A stretch of DNA of 33,225 nt from a virus. The position numbers and the translations under genes are program-made. The stretch covers positions 1 to 33,225 of IMG/VR virus record IMGVR_UViG_3300013093_000143. One strand, written 5' to 3'. The notes beneath the pieces are model-generated. The model ran no database searches. It was given only the letters and a program-made list of their open reading frames with translations, and was not told the DNA's origin. Positions 21,584-29,967 of this stretch are shown here, piece after piece (within the stretch, counting starts at the first letter, position 1; each line of letters starts with the position of its first letter).

Positions 21584-23128
21584 ATGGCTGTAAAAAGTGT
21601 TATTGAGATTGATGTCCAAGATGAAAAGTTTAAAGCTTTTCAAGCCACGTTTGATAAATACGTCAAACAAATGGATCAACAAGCCAAAAAGTGGCAGGAC
21701 ATCAATAAACACTTTGATAAAGTAAATAAGTCTGCAAAAGACGTTTCCACAACATTTAAAGATTTATCCGTATCCACTTTCAATATTGCTCGCAATATGG
21801 CTTCTATGGCTATATCTGCGGCAAAATGGGTCGCTTTTAGCGCGGCTGGAACTGGGTTTGGCTTTGGTGCATTAGCAGCGTCTGGAAGCGATGTATATCG
21901 CCGCGCGCAAGGTGTCGGCGTTAGCACTGCTCAATTACGTTCTGCCAATACTTACTATGGTCGATACATTGATCCTGAGTCAGCTTTAGCCAGTATTGCG
22001 CGTATTCAAAGAACACCCGAAGAGTCCTATAAGCTTTTCAATGCGGGTGGCAATCTAAATCAAGACGCATTTCAAAATTTAGCGCCAATTTTAAAAACAA
22101 TTCGCGAACAGTTTCTTAACTCTGGTCAAAACCTTTCCTACGCTAAAACGATGGGTTGGACAGATTTGGTTGGCGGCGATGAAAATCTTATTCGTTTGGC
22201 TAAAACTAGCCTTAAAGATTTAGATAATGCAGCAGCACAAGCCGCTGAAGGTTTACAGAAATTTAAGCTTTCTGAAGAAAGTAGCAAACGCTGGCAAGAT
22301 TTTTGGGTAAAAATCCGCGAAGCTGGAAATTCGATTGAAGTCAATTTGCTAGATAACTTAGAGGGTCTAACTCAGCCACTAATTCAACTGACTCAAGCGG
22401 TTGAACAAGCTATTGCAGATTTTCTTAAAAGCGATGAAGTAAAAAGCGCCATTAAAGATTTAACAGAATTTATCAACAGCCCAGAAGGAAAACAGCAAAT
22501 CAAAGAATTTTTCAATGGTTTAGCTATGCTTGGGCAAGCAATTGCATGGGTTGTGTCAAAAATACCGGGGTTTGTAGCAGGCACTTATCAAGGAATGCAA
22601 CAAATTGGTAATTGGGAACATAAAGTATTAGGTAAAGACCAAGTACAACTTAATTCTGCCGCGCAAAAAACCGCTATGATGTTAGCGGGGTTAGGGGTTA
22701 AACCTGATGTAGTCGCTGGTTTTATGGGCGGACTTTACGGCGAAAGCGGGTTTAATCCTGCCGCTAGTAATGATATTGGCGGCGGGCACGTTGGATTGGC
22801 TCAATGGGGTAAAGCGCGTCAAGCGCTCTTTGCAAAGGTAATGGGACACCCATTAACCGCAAATACCCCTGAAGATGAGCAAATCGCGTTTATGCGTTGG
22901 GAATTAATGAACACCGAAGCAGCTACTTTAAAACGCTTACAAAGCGGCGTAGGTCGTAAAGAAGGCGTTGAGGCTAATATTAATTACGAGAGATACTACA
23001 ATTATCAAATTGATCCTGTTGAAAGAAGCCGCAGACAAAATTACGCCATGCAAATTACTTTTGAAGGTGCTCCGGGCACATCTATACCAAACGCCTCCGC
23101 GCAATTAGCCGGAACGACAGGAAGATAA
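21584..23128 (+). CDS. Tape measure protein with C-terminal lysozyme-like domain
   Basis: 514 residues, short for a tape measure, implying a short tail. Residues 1-60 are a charged coiled-coil-like helix. Residues 70-105 are a hydrophobic Ala/Gly-rich stretch (WVAFSAAGTGFGFGALAAS) that could insert into membranes. The middle is helical. Residues 330-345 link to a phage lysozyme-2-like domain (about 355-490) with GGLYGESGFNP (probable catalytic Glu387) and GGGHVGLAQWGKARQALF (about 399-416). That domain would cut peptidoglycan during DNA entry. It follows the chaperones by 10 nt, the standard order. The lysozyme assignment is well supported by the ESGFNP...GLAQW pattern. Confidence 0.88.
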   Translation: MAVKSVIEIDVQDEKFKAFQATFDKYVKQMDQQAKKWQDINKHFDKVNKSAKDVSTTFKDLSVSTFNIARNMASMAISAAKWVAFSAAGTGFGFGALAASGSDVYRRAQGVGVSTAQLRSANTYYGRYIDPESALASIARIQRTPEESYKLFNAGGNLNQDAFQNLAPILKTIREQFLNSGQNLSYAKTMGWTDLVGGDENLIRLAKTSLKDLDNAAAQAAEGLQKFKLSEESSKRWQDFWVKIREAGNSIEVNLLDNLEGLTQPLIQLTQAVEQAIADFLKSDEVKSAIKDLTEFINSPEGKQQIKEFFNGLAMLGQAIAWVVSKIPGFVAGTYQGMQQIGNWEHKVLGKDQVQLNSAAQKTAMMLAGLGVKPDVVAGFMGGLYGESGFNPAASNDIGGGHVGLAQWGKARQALFAKVMGHPLTANTPEDEQIAFMRWELMNTEAATLKRLQSGVGRKEGVEANINYERYYNYQIDPVERSRRQNYAMQITFEGAPGTSIPNASAQLAGTTGR

Positions 23129-23130
23129 CT

Positions 23131-23763
23131 ATGGCTTCTTTTGGAAAAACCGCATTCTCCGCCGTTTATGAAATAGCACCAATTTGGTTGCAAGGCGGAC
23201 TTGCCAATCTATTAGGGGGTTATGCACCTATAACTTTGCTGACCGAAATGTTTGATATCCCCGGAATTGAAAACGGTGAATTTTTTGCCCATTTCAAACC
23301 GCTACCCGGAGGCAGCTTAGCAAAATGGGATGTAGCAACTTATCCTTTTGCGAACTTTGCTACGGCTGCCAATGCGGTCGTACAGCAGCCTTTAGATGTC
23401 AGTATGATGATGGTTTGCCCAGCACAAACTCATGGCGGCTATACACTAAAACAAGCGATTCTTACTGCTTTGCAATTGGGCATTCAAACGCACATTTCTA
23501 CAGGTGGAACTTTTACTGTAATTACCCCCGCATACACTTATTTTAACTGTCTATTAACAGGGCTGCGCGATATTACGCCTGCTAGTGATAAACAAGTTCA
23601 ATATATGTACCAATGGGATTTCGTGCAACCGTTGATTACCCAATCTGCCGCTGAATCAATTCAAGGCACTTTAATGAACGCAGTATCAAACGGATTGCCA
23701 ACTACAACAAATTGGACAAATCCACTAGGATTAGCGCCCGGTGAAAGCGTGGTACCACAATGA
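23131..23763 (+). CDS. Baseplate or tail protein after the tape measure, 210 aa
   Basis: A 210-residue protein with ribosome-binding site GGAAG only a few bases before ATG 23131. It starts MASFGKTAFSAVYEIAPIWL, with a hydrophobic segment GGLANLLGGYAPITLLTEMF (about 22-41), and ends TNPLGLAPGESVVPQ. It is the first gene after the tape measure and is coupled to the plug gene by ATGA overlap, which suggests a baseplate centre or tail-tip role. No family name can be given with confidence. Confidence 0.6.
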   Translation: MASFGKTAFSAVYEIAPIWLQGGLANLLGGYAPITLLTEMFDIPGIENGEFFAHFKPLPGGSLAKWDVATYPFANFATAANAVVQQPLDVSMMMVCPAQTHGGYTLKQAILTALQLGIQTHISTGGTFTVITPAYTYFNCLLTGLRDITPASDKQVQYMYQWDFVQPLITQSAAESIQGTLMNAVSNGLPTTTNWTNPLGLAPGESVVPQ

Positions 23764-24032
23764 CAACTTTTGTTAATTTTAACCCGTCACCATACGCTAA
23801 TTTTCAGTTTAATCCGACCTTAGACGGAATTACTTATGTAGCAATTTGTACTTGGAATATTTATGCTCCACGCTATTACATAAGTATTTACGATAACTCT
23901 GGAAACTTGATCGTAACTAACCCTATTATTTCATCACCAGATCATTTTGATATTAATTTGGTGTATGGTTATTTTAAAACTTCAAAGCTTGTTTATAGAG
24001 CAAGCAGTGGAAATTTTGAGATCACCCCATGA
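23760..24032 (+). CDS. Baseplate plug-like protein, 90 aa (Pam3 gp18 / DUF6983-like)
   Basis: A small 90-residue beta protein: MTTFVNFNPSPYANFQFNP..., then YYISIYDNSGNLIVTNPIIS and ASSGNFEITP at the end. The size, aromatic beta pattern and position between a baseplate protein and the hub match the small plug family that includes gp18 of the freshwater cyanophage Pam3, as I recall it. ATGA overlaps link it to both neighbours. The plug probably closes the tube at the hub. Confidence 0.6.
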   Translation: MTTFVNFNPSPYANFQFNPTLDGITYVAICTWNIYAPRYYISIYDNSGNLIVTNPIISSPDHFDINLVYGYFKTSKLVYRASSGNFEITP

Positions 24033-25024
24033 GGTCGTACTCTGTCCAGATCACGCCTGTAGGAGCTTCTTCACCAATAACTTTTAGTTCACAATCAGTT
24101 CTTGGTGTTGATAATTACTCTTGTTTACGGCTTGATTTAGACGTGTTTCAAACTTGGTATCATCAACCCGCAGGTAATAGCCACATAAAACTTTGGGGTG
24201 TAGATTTAAAAGATCTAGGACAAAAAGCCAGTTTTAACCCAGTTAAGCAAGCAAGCGGATTTGGGTATGACTATGCCAAAATTCAAATCGGTGTCGGCAT
24301 GTCTAAGGGTTTACCCTTTGCCAACCCAAATCAAGCTGGAGTAATTGTAAACGGATCAATTCTTCAATCGTTTTCTACATGGCAAGGTACTGAAGTAGGA
24401 TTAGATATTGTTTTAATCCCTGCGCAAGTAAACCCCAATGCCGCCGCCAATATAACAATGGCGTGGAATAAAGGTCAGACATTGACAGAAGCCGTTACTC
24501 AAGCCTTAAAAAATGCGTATGGCGCAGGTACCAATGTTTCAGGTAGTTTTAGCTCAAATTTGATATATACCGAAGAAGCCAAAGGGCAATTTACTAGTTT
24601 TATTGCCTTTGCTAAAAAAGTTCAGGAAATCAGTCGTTGGATTAATCCAGACCCTACCTATGCAGGAGCGAGTATCACTGCTACTAGTCAAGGGTTTTTA
24701 TTAAGCGATAGCACAGTAACTCCTACAGGCACAAAACAAATTGCATTTACCGATATTATTGGTAATCTAACTTGGATCGATATTGCAACTATTCAAGCTC
24801 GAGTCATTATGCGAGCCGATCTGAATGTTGGCGATTACATTACTTTCCAAAATAATATTCCAGTAAATAACGTAATCAACAATAACTCCCAATTTAGAAA
24901 TAATTTGGCATTTAATGGTGTATTTATGGTGAATAAATTGCATCATATTGGTAGCAGTAGGCAACCTAACGGAGATAGTTGGGTAACAGTTATTGATGCA
25001 GTAATACCCGGGGTAGCGTTCTAA
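24029..25024 (+). CDS. Baseplate hub protein (gp27/Mup44-like)
   Basis: A 331-residue protein overlapping the plug gene by ATGA and followed 2 nt later by the spike gene. Sequence features fit a hub: a beta-rich N-terminus (SYSVQITPVGASSPITFSSQ), the NKGQTLTEAVTQALKNAYG helix near residues 149-167, and a second beta region containing ARVIMRADLNVGDYITF (about 256-272). Hub trimers adapt the tube to the spike. Identification is mainly by gene order with the spike. Confidence 0.7.
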   Translation: MRSYSVQITPVGASSPITFSSQSVLGVDNYSCLRLDLDVFQTWYHQPAGNSHIKLWGVDLKDLGQKASFNPVKQASGFGYDYAKIQIGVGMSKGLPFANPNQAGVIVNGSILQSFSTWQGTEVGLDIVLIPAQVNPNAAANITMAWNKGQTLTEAVTQALKNAYGAGTNVSGSFSSNLIYTEEAKGQFTSFIAFAKKVQEISRWINPDPTYAGASITATSQGFLLSDSTVTPTGTKQIAFTDIIGNLTWIDIATIQARVIMRADLNVGDYITFQNNIPVNNVINNNSQFRNNLAFNGVFMVNKLHHIGSSRQPNGDSWVTVIDAVIPGVAF

Positions 25025-25026
25025 TT

Positions 25027-25677
25027 ATGGATCTCTCTCAAAAAACCCCCTTTGCGGTTACGATTACCGAGTATATCCAAAACCGCATGGATTCAAACCA
25101 AGAAAATTTTGGTTTGCAATTGCCTGCCCGCGTAACTGCCGTAAACGGTGCAATTGTCACCGTAAATTTTGAAATCGATACGGGTGGTAATTTTACGTTC
25201 CCCCCGGTTACTTGCGCTATTGCCGAAAGCAAATATGTACGATTACCTGTACAAGTCGGCGATTATGGGGTCTGCATAGCAGCCGATACGCGCTTGGGTG
25301 GCATCAACGGTCTTGGACAAGGGTTAGCCCCTTTAACTACTCCTTTTAACCTTGGCGGGCTTATTTTTGTGCCTTTAGGCAATAAAGATTGGGAGTCAGT
25401 CGATCCTGACGCCGTTAACATTAGTGCTCCTAATGGAGCCGTTATACGCGATAGTAATAATAACTGTGTTATTACACTTACCCCCACAGGCACGACAGTA
25501 ACAATCGGTAACACAAAGATGACGATTGACGCATCTGGCGTTACTATTACAGGAAATTTAACGGTCACAGGAAGTATTTCTGCTAGCGGTGATGTCACCG
25601 CAGGAAGTATTAGCCTTGAAAATCACGTTCATAGCGGCGTTAAAGCAGGTACGGATAATTCAGGAAAACCAGTATGA
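25027..25677 (+). CDS. Baseplate central spike protein with HxH tip motif
   Basis: 216 residues. An OB-like N-terminal domain (about 25-120; RVTAVNGAIVTVNFEIDTGG and YVRLPVQVGDYGVCIAA) is followed by a repetitive beta-helix-like shaft (TVTIGNTKMTIDASGVTITG, NLTVTGSISASGDVTAGSIS). The tip is SLENHVHSGVKAG, in which His200 and His202 form the HxH motif that binds iron in gpV/gp138-type spikes. It would pierce the outer membrane. The ATGA overlap with the gpW-like gene is typical of baseplate operons. Confidence 0.88.
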   Translation: MDLSQKTPFAVTITEYIQNRMDSNQENFGLQLPARVTAVNGAIVTVNFEIDTGGNFTFPPVTCAIAESKYVRLPVQVGDYGVCIAADTRLGGINGLGQGLAPLTTPFNLGGLIFVPLGNKDWESVDPDAVNISAPNGAVIRDSNNNCVITLTPTGTTVTIGNTKMTIDASGVTITGNLTVTGSISASGDVTAGSISLENHVHSGVKAGTDNSGKPV

Positions 25678-25997
25678 GAACTTACGGCGTAGATCCAGCA
25701 ACCAAGCAATGGGTAGAAGTAACCGAAACCAGTTATATTTGGCTGGCAACTTTAGCTCAAACTTTACGGCTAAATCAAGGCGAAAGCCCGTTTTACGCAA
25801 ACTATGGAATCCCTGCTCAAAATTCAGTTATGACACAGATTCCGCCCGATATAGCGGTAAACAGAACACAAAGTCAATATGCACCGCATTTTGCTAGTTT
25901 AACGATTGTCAAGCAACAAAATGCGGTCAATCCGACATACAATATAGCAGCGGTATTTCAAAACGGAACAGTTATTCAATCTACGGTGGCAAGCTAA
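25674..25997 (+). CDS. Baseplate wedge / sheath initiator (gpW, gp25-like)
   Basis: A 107-residue protein between spike and gpJ-like wedge, the usual gpW position. The family-like stretch LRLNQGESPFYANYGIPAQN then SVMTQIPPDI (about 31-60) is the conserved part of GP46/W-type proteins. These proteins initiate sheath polymerisation at the baseplate. It is joined by overlaps at both ends (ATGA and TAATG). Confidence 0.75.
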   Translation: MRTYGVDPATKQWVEVTETSYIWLATLAQTLRLNQGESPFYANYGIPAQNSVMTQIPPDIAVNRTQSQYAPHFASLTIVKQQNAVNPTYNIAAVFQNGTVIQSTVAS

Positions 25998-27628
25998 TGG
26001 CACAAATTACTACCGCTGGCGCAGTGCCAGCTCTTCCAGCAGATCTTTTACAAGCTGAAATTGCAGCAGCAACTGCTCTTGCCCCCGGTTTAACAACCAA
26101 TTTACCCGGTTCTTTAGTGGAAGATATGGCTTCTACTGCCGCAGGCGCCGTAGTAGTTCAAGATCAAGCGTTCGTAGACCTTGTAAATTCAATTAGTCCA
26201 GCTACCGCCAACCCTTCTATTCTGTACCAATTAGGGCAAGTTTATGGCGTTCAACAAGGAGTTGGTTCAAATACATCTGTTTACGTTACGTTTAGCGGAA
26301 GCCCCGGATTTGTTATTCCTATCGGTTTTACAGTGTCTGATGGTAGCTACCAATATACCGTTCAAGACGGCGGAATCATTCAAACAAATGGTCAAAGTGT
26401 AGCGCTTTATTGTCTTGCTACCTCAGCAGGATCATGGGCGGTTCCAATCGGAACCGTTACTCAAATTATTACGTCCATTCCTTCGGGAGTGACATTAACC
26501 TGTACAAACTTAACTGCGGGGTTACCCGGAGCTACCGTACAACCAATTCAAGAATATCGAGCACAAGTAATTCAAGCAGGATTAGCTTCTGCTCAAGGAA
26601 TGCCTACTTTTTTAAAAACTCAATTACAAAAAGTTTCAGGTGTTCAAGCAAGATTAATTGCAGTCCGCGAAGTTAACACCGCTCAATGGGAAGTTATCGT
26701 AGGGGGTGGCGATCCTTATTCTGTTGCAAACGCTATTTTTAAAGGTGTTTTTGATATTTCGACCCTCACTGGATCAACTTTAGGCGTCACAAACATTACT
26801 AATGATTATCCCGCCGTAGTCACTACAAACTTAAATCACGGTTACACAACAGGGCAAGTAATTAACATTGCTGGTGTAACAGGCATGACAGGTATTAATA
26901 ATGTACCGTTTATCGCTATAGTAACTGGACAAACTACTTTTGAATTAGGCGTAAGCATTTCTACTATTTCATGGGCAAGTACAGGAGGCGGAACTGTTAC
27001 TGTAGTAACTTCAGAACCTCATGGATTACCCACTGGAACTAGCTCTGGATTTATTGCTGGTTGCAGTCCTACTGCTTATAACGGGTCTTATACCTTTACA
27101 AAAGTAACTTTCAATACTTTTACTTATCCATTAGCTTCTAATCCGGGTGCTTCTTCTGTTCTAGGCTATACAGGATTTGATTCGGCTAGTGCTGGGGCGT
27201 ATGTCAGTGGCGGTATTGTCACACCAAATTTAAGAAACGAAACGGTTTCAATTAATGATTACCCCGATACTTACAACATTACTTTTGTAATTCCCCCAGT
27301 CCAAACAGTGACAGTTGGATTAGTTTGGAATACAACGTCGTTAAATTATGTATCCCCTTCAGCAGTTGCTCAATTAGGTAATCCAGCAATTGTTAGTTAC
27401 ATCAACAGTATTTATGTTGGACAACCAATTAATGTATTTGAATTACAAAATGTATTCCAAACCGCGATTGCAAGTTTAGTTCCAGCCCCTTTATTGTCAC
27501 GCATGGTTTTCACCATAACAATTAATGGCACTGTAGTAAGCCCCGCTTCAGGCACAGGTTTAATTTATGGAGATCCTGAAAGCTATTTTGAAACCGCTAC
27601 TGAGTTAGTAACAATTACTCAAGGTTAA
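25997..27628 (+). CDS. Baseplate wedge protein J with two inserted beta modules
   Basis: 543 residues. The N-terminal third (VEDMASTAAGAVVVQDQAFV, about 41-60, and GSPGFVIPIGFTVSDGSYQY, about 101-120) and YRAQVIQAGLASAQGMPTF (about 187-205) follow the baseplate J pattern. Two extra modules interrupt it at about 262-325 (AVVTTNLNHGYTTGQVINIA) and 328-392 (TVTVVTSEPHGLPTG, TAYNGSYTFTKV, FTYPLA), the second clearly related to the module in the sheath protein. The J-like end resumes from about 410. Wedge J proteins link hub, W and fibre-bearing proteins. It is coupled to gpW by TAATG. Confidence 0.82.
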   Translation: MAQITTAGAVPALPADLLQAEIAAATALAPGLTTNLPGSLVEDMASTAAGAVVVQDQAFVDLVNSISPATANPSILYQLGQVYGVQQGVGSNTSVYVTFSGSPGFVIPIGFTVSDGSYQYTVQDGGIIQTNGQSVALYCLATSAGSWAVPIGTVTQIITSIPSGVTLTCTNLTAGLPGATVQPIQEYRAQVIQAGLASAQGMPTFLKTQLQKVSGVQARLIAVREVNTAQWEVIVGGGDPYSVANAIFKGVFDISTLTGSTLGVTNITNDYPAVVTTNLNHGYTTGQVINIAGVTGMTGINNVPFIAIVTGQTTFELGVSISTISWASTGGGTVTVVTSEPHGLPTGTSSGFIAGCSPTAYNGSYTFTKVTFNTFTYPLASNPGASSVLGYTGFDSASAGAYVSGGIVTPNLRNETVSINDYPDTYNITFVIPPVQTVTVGLVWNTTSLNYVSPSAVAQLGNPAIVSYINSIYVGQPINVFELQNVFQTAIASLVPAPLLSRMVFTITINGTVVSPASGTGLIYGDPESYFETATELVTITQG

Positions 27629-27629
27629 T

Positions 27630-28247
27630 ATGCAAACAACGGTTCTTCCAGCTTACCTATATCAACAATATACGCAAGATGCGTATGTTGAAGATTTACA
27701 AGCTTTTTTTACCGCTTATAATAATATTTCTCAAACATATTTAGATAATACAAATAGTCTAAATTTACCTGTATATACTGAACAAATAGCTCCATTATTA
27801 GATTGGACAGTCTACAGTATTTACGGAATTATTAGACCCGTATTACCGTATTCTGGAAATATCTCTTCTGGCGTATATGACGAAGCTATTTACGATACAA
27901 CAGTGTATAACGCAAACGTCATCGTTTCTCCAGCAGGTTTCTATCAAACAACCGACGATATTTTTAAACGAGTTGTCACTTGGAATTTTTATAAAGGCGA
28001 CGGCTTTCAATTTAACACTGTTTGGTTAAAAAACAGGATTTATAGATTTTTGGCACAAGAAAACGGTATTCCTTTACCTATCCCAAATACCTATGATATT
28101 AGCGTCACTTTTGCTTCAAACAACGTAGTGGATATAGCTATAAACCCGTCAAGCTCCTTAGTAACTTTTGCGCCAATTATGCAAGCGGCAATAAATTCAG
28201 GTGCTTTACAGCTCCCTTTCCAGTATACTTTCAATGTTACTTATTAA
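27630..28247 (+). CDS. Baseplate / fibre-connecting protein (gpI or DUF2612-like), 205 aa
   Basis: A 205-residue protein starting 1 nt after the wedge gene, with AAGG in the end of that gene as ribosome-binding site. Tyr/Asn-rich N-terminal half (DAYVEDLQAFFTAYNNISQT) and a helical region (TTDDIFKRVVTWNFYKGDGF, VWLKNRIYRFLAQENGIPLP). In P2- and Mu-like order, gpI follows gpJ and connects to the tail fibres; this protein occupies that slot. The DUF2612-like resemblance is approximate. Confidence 0.65.
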   Translation: MQTTVLPAYLYQQYTQDAYVEDLQAFFTAYNNISQTYLDNTNSLNLPVYTEQIAPLLDWTVYSIYGIIRPVLPYSGNISSGVYDEAIYDTTVYNANVIVSPAGFYQTTDDIFKRVVTWNFYKGDGFQFNTVWLKNRIYRFLAQENGIPLPIPNTYDISVTFASNNVVDIAINPSSSLVTFAPIMQAAINSGALQLPFQYTFNVTY

Positions 28248-28256
28248 GGTTTTGCT

Positions 28257-29669
28257 ATGACTATTCTGCAATTCGCTAATAATGCTCTATCTGCATTGGC
28301 AAGCCCGATCACTAGCACTGATACTACCATTTATCTTCAGGCAGGCACTGGTTCGTTATTTCCAACTCCAGTAAGTGGTCAAAATTTTCTAGCTACTATT
28401 TACAATAACTCCAGTACTAGTTATGAAATAGTATTAGTAACTGCTCGTTCTGGCGATACAGTTACGGTTGTTCGAGCACAAGAAGGCACATTGGCGCAAA
28501 CTTGGCTTACCGGGAACAGCTTTGGTATGTACCCTACTAAGGGGACAATGGAAAGCTTAATTCAAGTCGATCAATTTCAAAACGGTAAATATTCTTTCAA
28601 TACCGCTGGCGGAACAGCGAATGCCTTAACAAGTCAAATTAACTCAAATCTTACTACGTTACCCGATGGTTTTAATTTTATATTAAAAGGTTTAAATGCC
28701 AATACAGGCGCGGCTACGTTGCAGCTTACATTGGGGTCAACCATTTTGGCTGCTAAACCGATTGTTAAAGGTAATAACTATCCGTTGATTGCCAACGATA
28801 TTTGGGCGGGATATCCTTTAATTTTGACTTATAGCTCAAATTTTGATGCTTACGTTTTACAAAACTCAGGTACAAGCGTAGTGCCACCAATCGTGACGTA
28901 TCCAGCATCCTATGTGCTGGTTGCTGGCGGCGGTGGTGGGGGTACTAGTGGGAACGATGGCGGTGGCGGCGGTGCTGGCGGATATCTTTCTTCTACAACA
29001 AATCTTTTACCCGGAACTATTTACACCTTCATCATTGGCGCTGGCGGTGCTAGCGTTACTAATGGTGGAAATTCTAGTATCACTGGAATCGTATCTGCAA
29101 TTGGCGGCGGTTCAGGCGGAGCTGGACAAGGTGCAAACGGCGGATCAGGCGGCGGCGGTCAAGGCGGCTCTGTTGGTAACTACGGTTCATTAGGCGGCGC
29201 GGGAACTTCTGGTCAAGGTAATAACGGTGGTCAAGGTTATGGTTATGCTAGCGGCGGTGGCGGTGGCGCTGGAGCGGCGGGTCAAACTGCGTACCCTTAT
29301 AGTGGACCCGGCTATGGACACGCAGGAAATGGCGGTGTTGGTCTAAGCACCATTATCACAGGCTCTACCATTTATTTAGCTGGCGGCGGCGGCGGCGGTG
29401 CAGCTTTTGGGGGAACACCAGCTTCTGGCGGAAATGGCGGCGGCGGTAGCGGTTCAAATGGCGGCATTGGGGGGAACGGAACAGTTAATACTGGCGGTGG
29501 CGGTGGCGGTGGATCAGGCGCGCCCGGCGGCACTGGCGGTTCTGGTGTAGGGTATCTCTCTGTACCTACAGTAAATTACACAGGTCTTACTACTGGAAGC
29601 CCAACTGTTACTACTTCTGGCGCCTTTACTATCATGCAATTTACATCTTCTGGAACCTATACAGCGTAA
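28257..29669 (+). CDS. Tail fibre with glycine-rich tip domain
   Basis: 470 residues. Residues 1-115 form a baseplate-anchoring domain (MTILQFANNALSALASPITS, TDTTIYL, RAQEGTLAQTW) that is related to the start of the 29968 fibre. Residues 116-215 are a beta linker. From YVLVAGGGGGG (about 221) to about 435 there is an extended Gly-rich tip with GGGGGAGG-type runs, as in polyglycine-II receptor-binding domains of phage adhesins. The C-terminus is FTIMQFTSSGTYTA. It probably binds a surface receptor. Its leader TTAAGGTTTTGCT resembles that of the second fibre gene. Confidence 0.8.
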   Translation: MTILQFANNALSALASPITSTDTTIYLQAGTGSLFPTPVSGQNFLATIYNNSSTSYEIVLVTARSGDTVTVVRAQEGTLAQTWLTGNSFGMYPTKGTMESLIQVDQFQNGKYSFNTAGGTANALTSQINSNLTTLPDGFNFILKGLNANTGAATLQLTLGSTILAAKPIVKGNNYPLIANDIWAGYPLILTYSSNFDAYVLQNSGTSVVPPIVTYPASYVLVAGGGGGGTSGNDGGGGGAGGYLSSTTNLLPGTIYTFIIGAGGASVTNGGNSSITGIVSAIGGGSGGAGQGANGGSGGGGQGGSVGNYGSLGGAGTSGQGNNGGQGYGYASGGGGGAGAAGQTAYPYSGPGYGHAGNGGVGLSTIITGSTIYLAGGGGGGAAFGGTPASGGNGGGGSGSNGGIGGNGTVNTGGGGGGGSGAPGGTGGSGVGYLSVPTVNYTGLTTGSPTVTTSGAFTIMQFTSSGTYTA

Positions 29670-29678
29670 GGATTTAAT

Positions 29679-29948
29679 ATGACTACTAACTATGGCAGCC
29701 CAATTAACGGCACACTAACAGGTTCAACAGCAATTGTTAATGCTGTTGGAATTCAACTTCCCGCAACTTTAGTGTTAAATTCTACCGCTGCTGGAAAAGC
29801 AATTGCTTTTTCTTTAGATGGCACAAACTATTACCCATCTGTAACTCCAACTGGAAGTATTTCAGGGCAAATTTACTATGTTTTAAATTTCCCAGTATCC
29901 AAAATTGAATTTACTGGCGCAGCTAACGATACTTATTCTATTCTCTAA
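29679..29948 (+). CDS. Small beta-rich virion protein, 89 aa
   Basis: An 89-residue protein between two fibre genes with AAGGAT before ATG 29679. Pattern LPATLVLNSTAAGKAIAFSL, DGTNYYP, SKIEFTGAANDTYSIL is a small beta sandwich-like module frequent in phage structural regions. It may cap or decorate a fibre or be a separate decoration protein. No catalytic residues are seen. Confidence 0.6.
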   Translation: MTTNYGSPINGTLTGSTAIVNAVGIQLPATLVLNSTAAGKAIAFSLDGTNYYPSVTPTGSISGQIYYVLNFPVSKIEFTGAANDTYSIL

Positions 29949-29967
29949 CAGTTTGTAAGGGTTTGCT

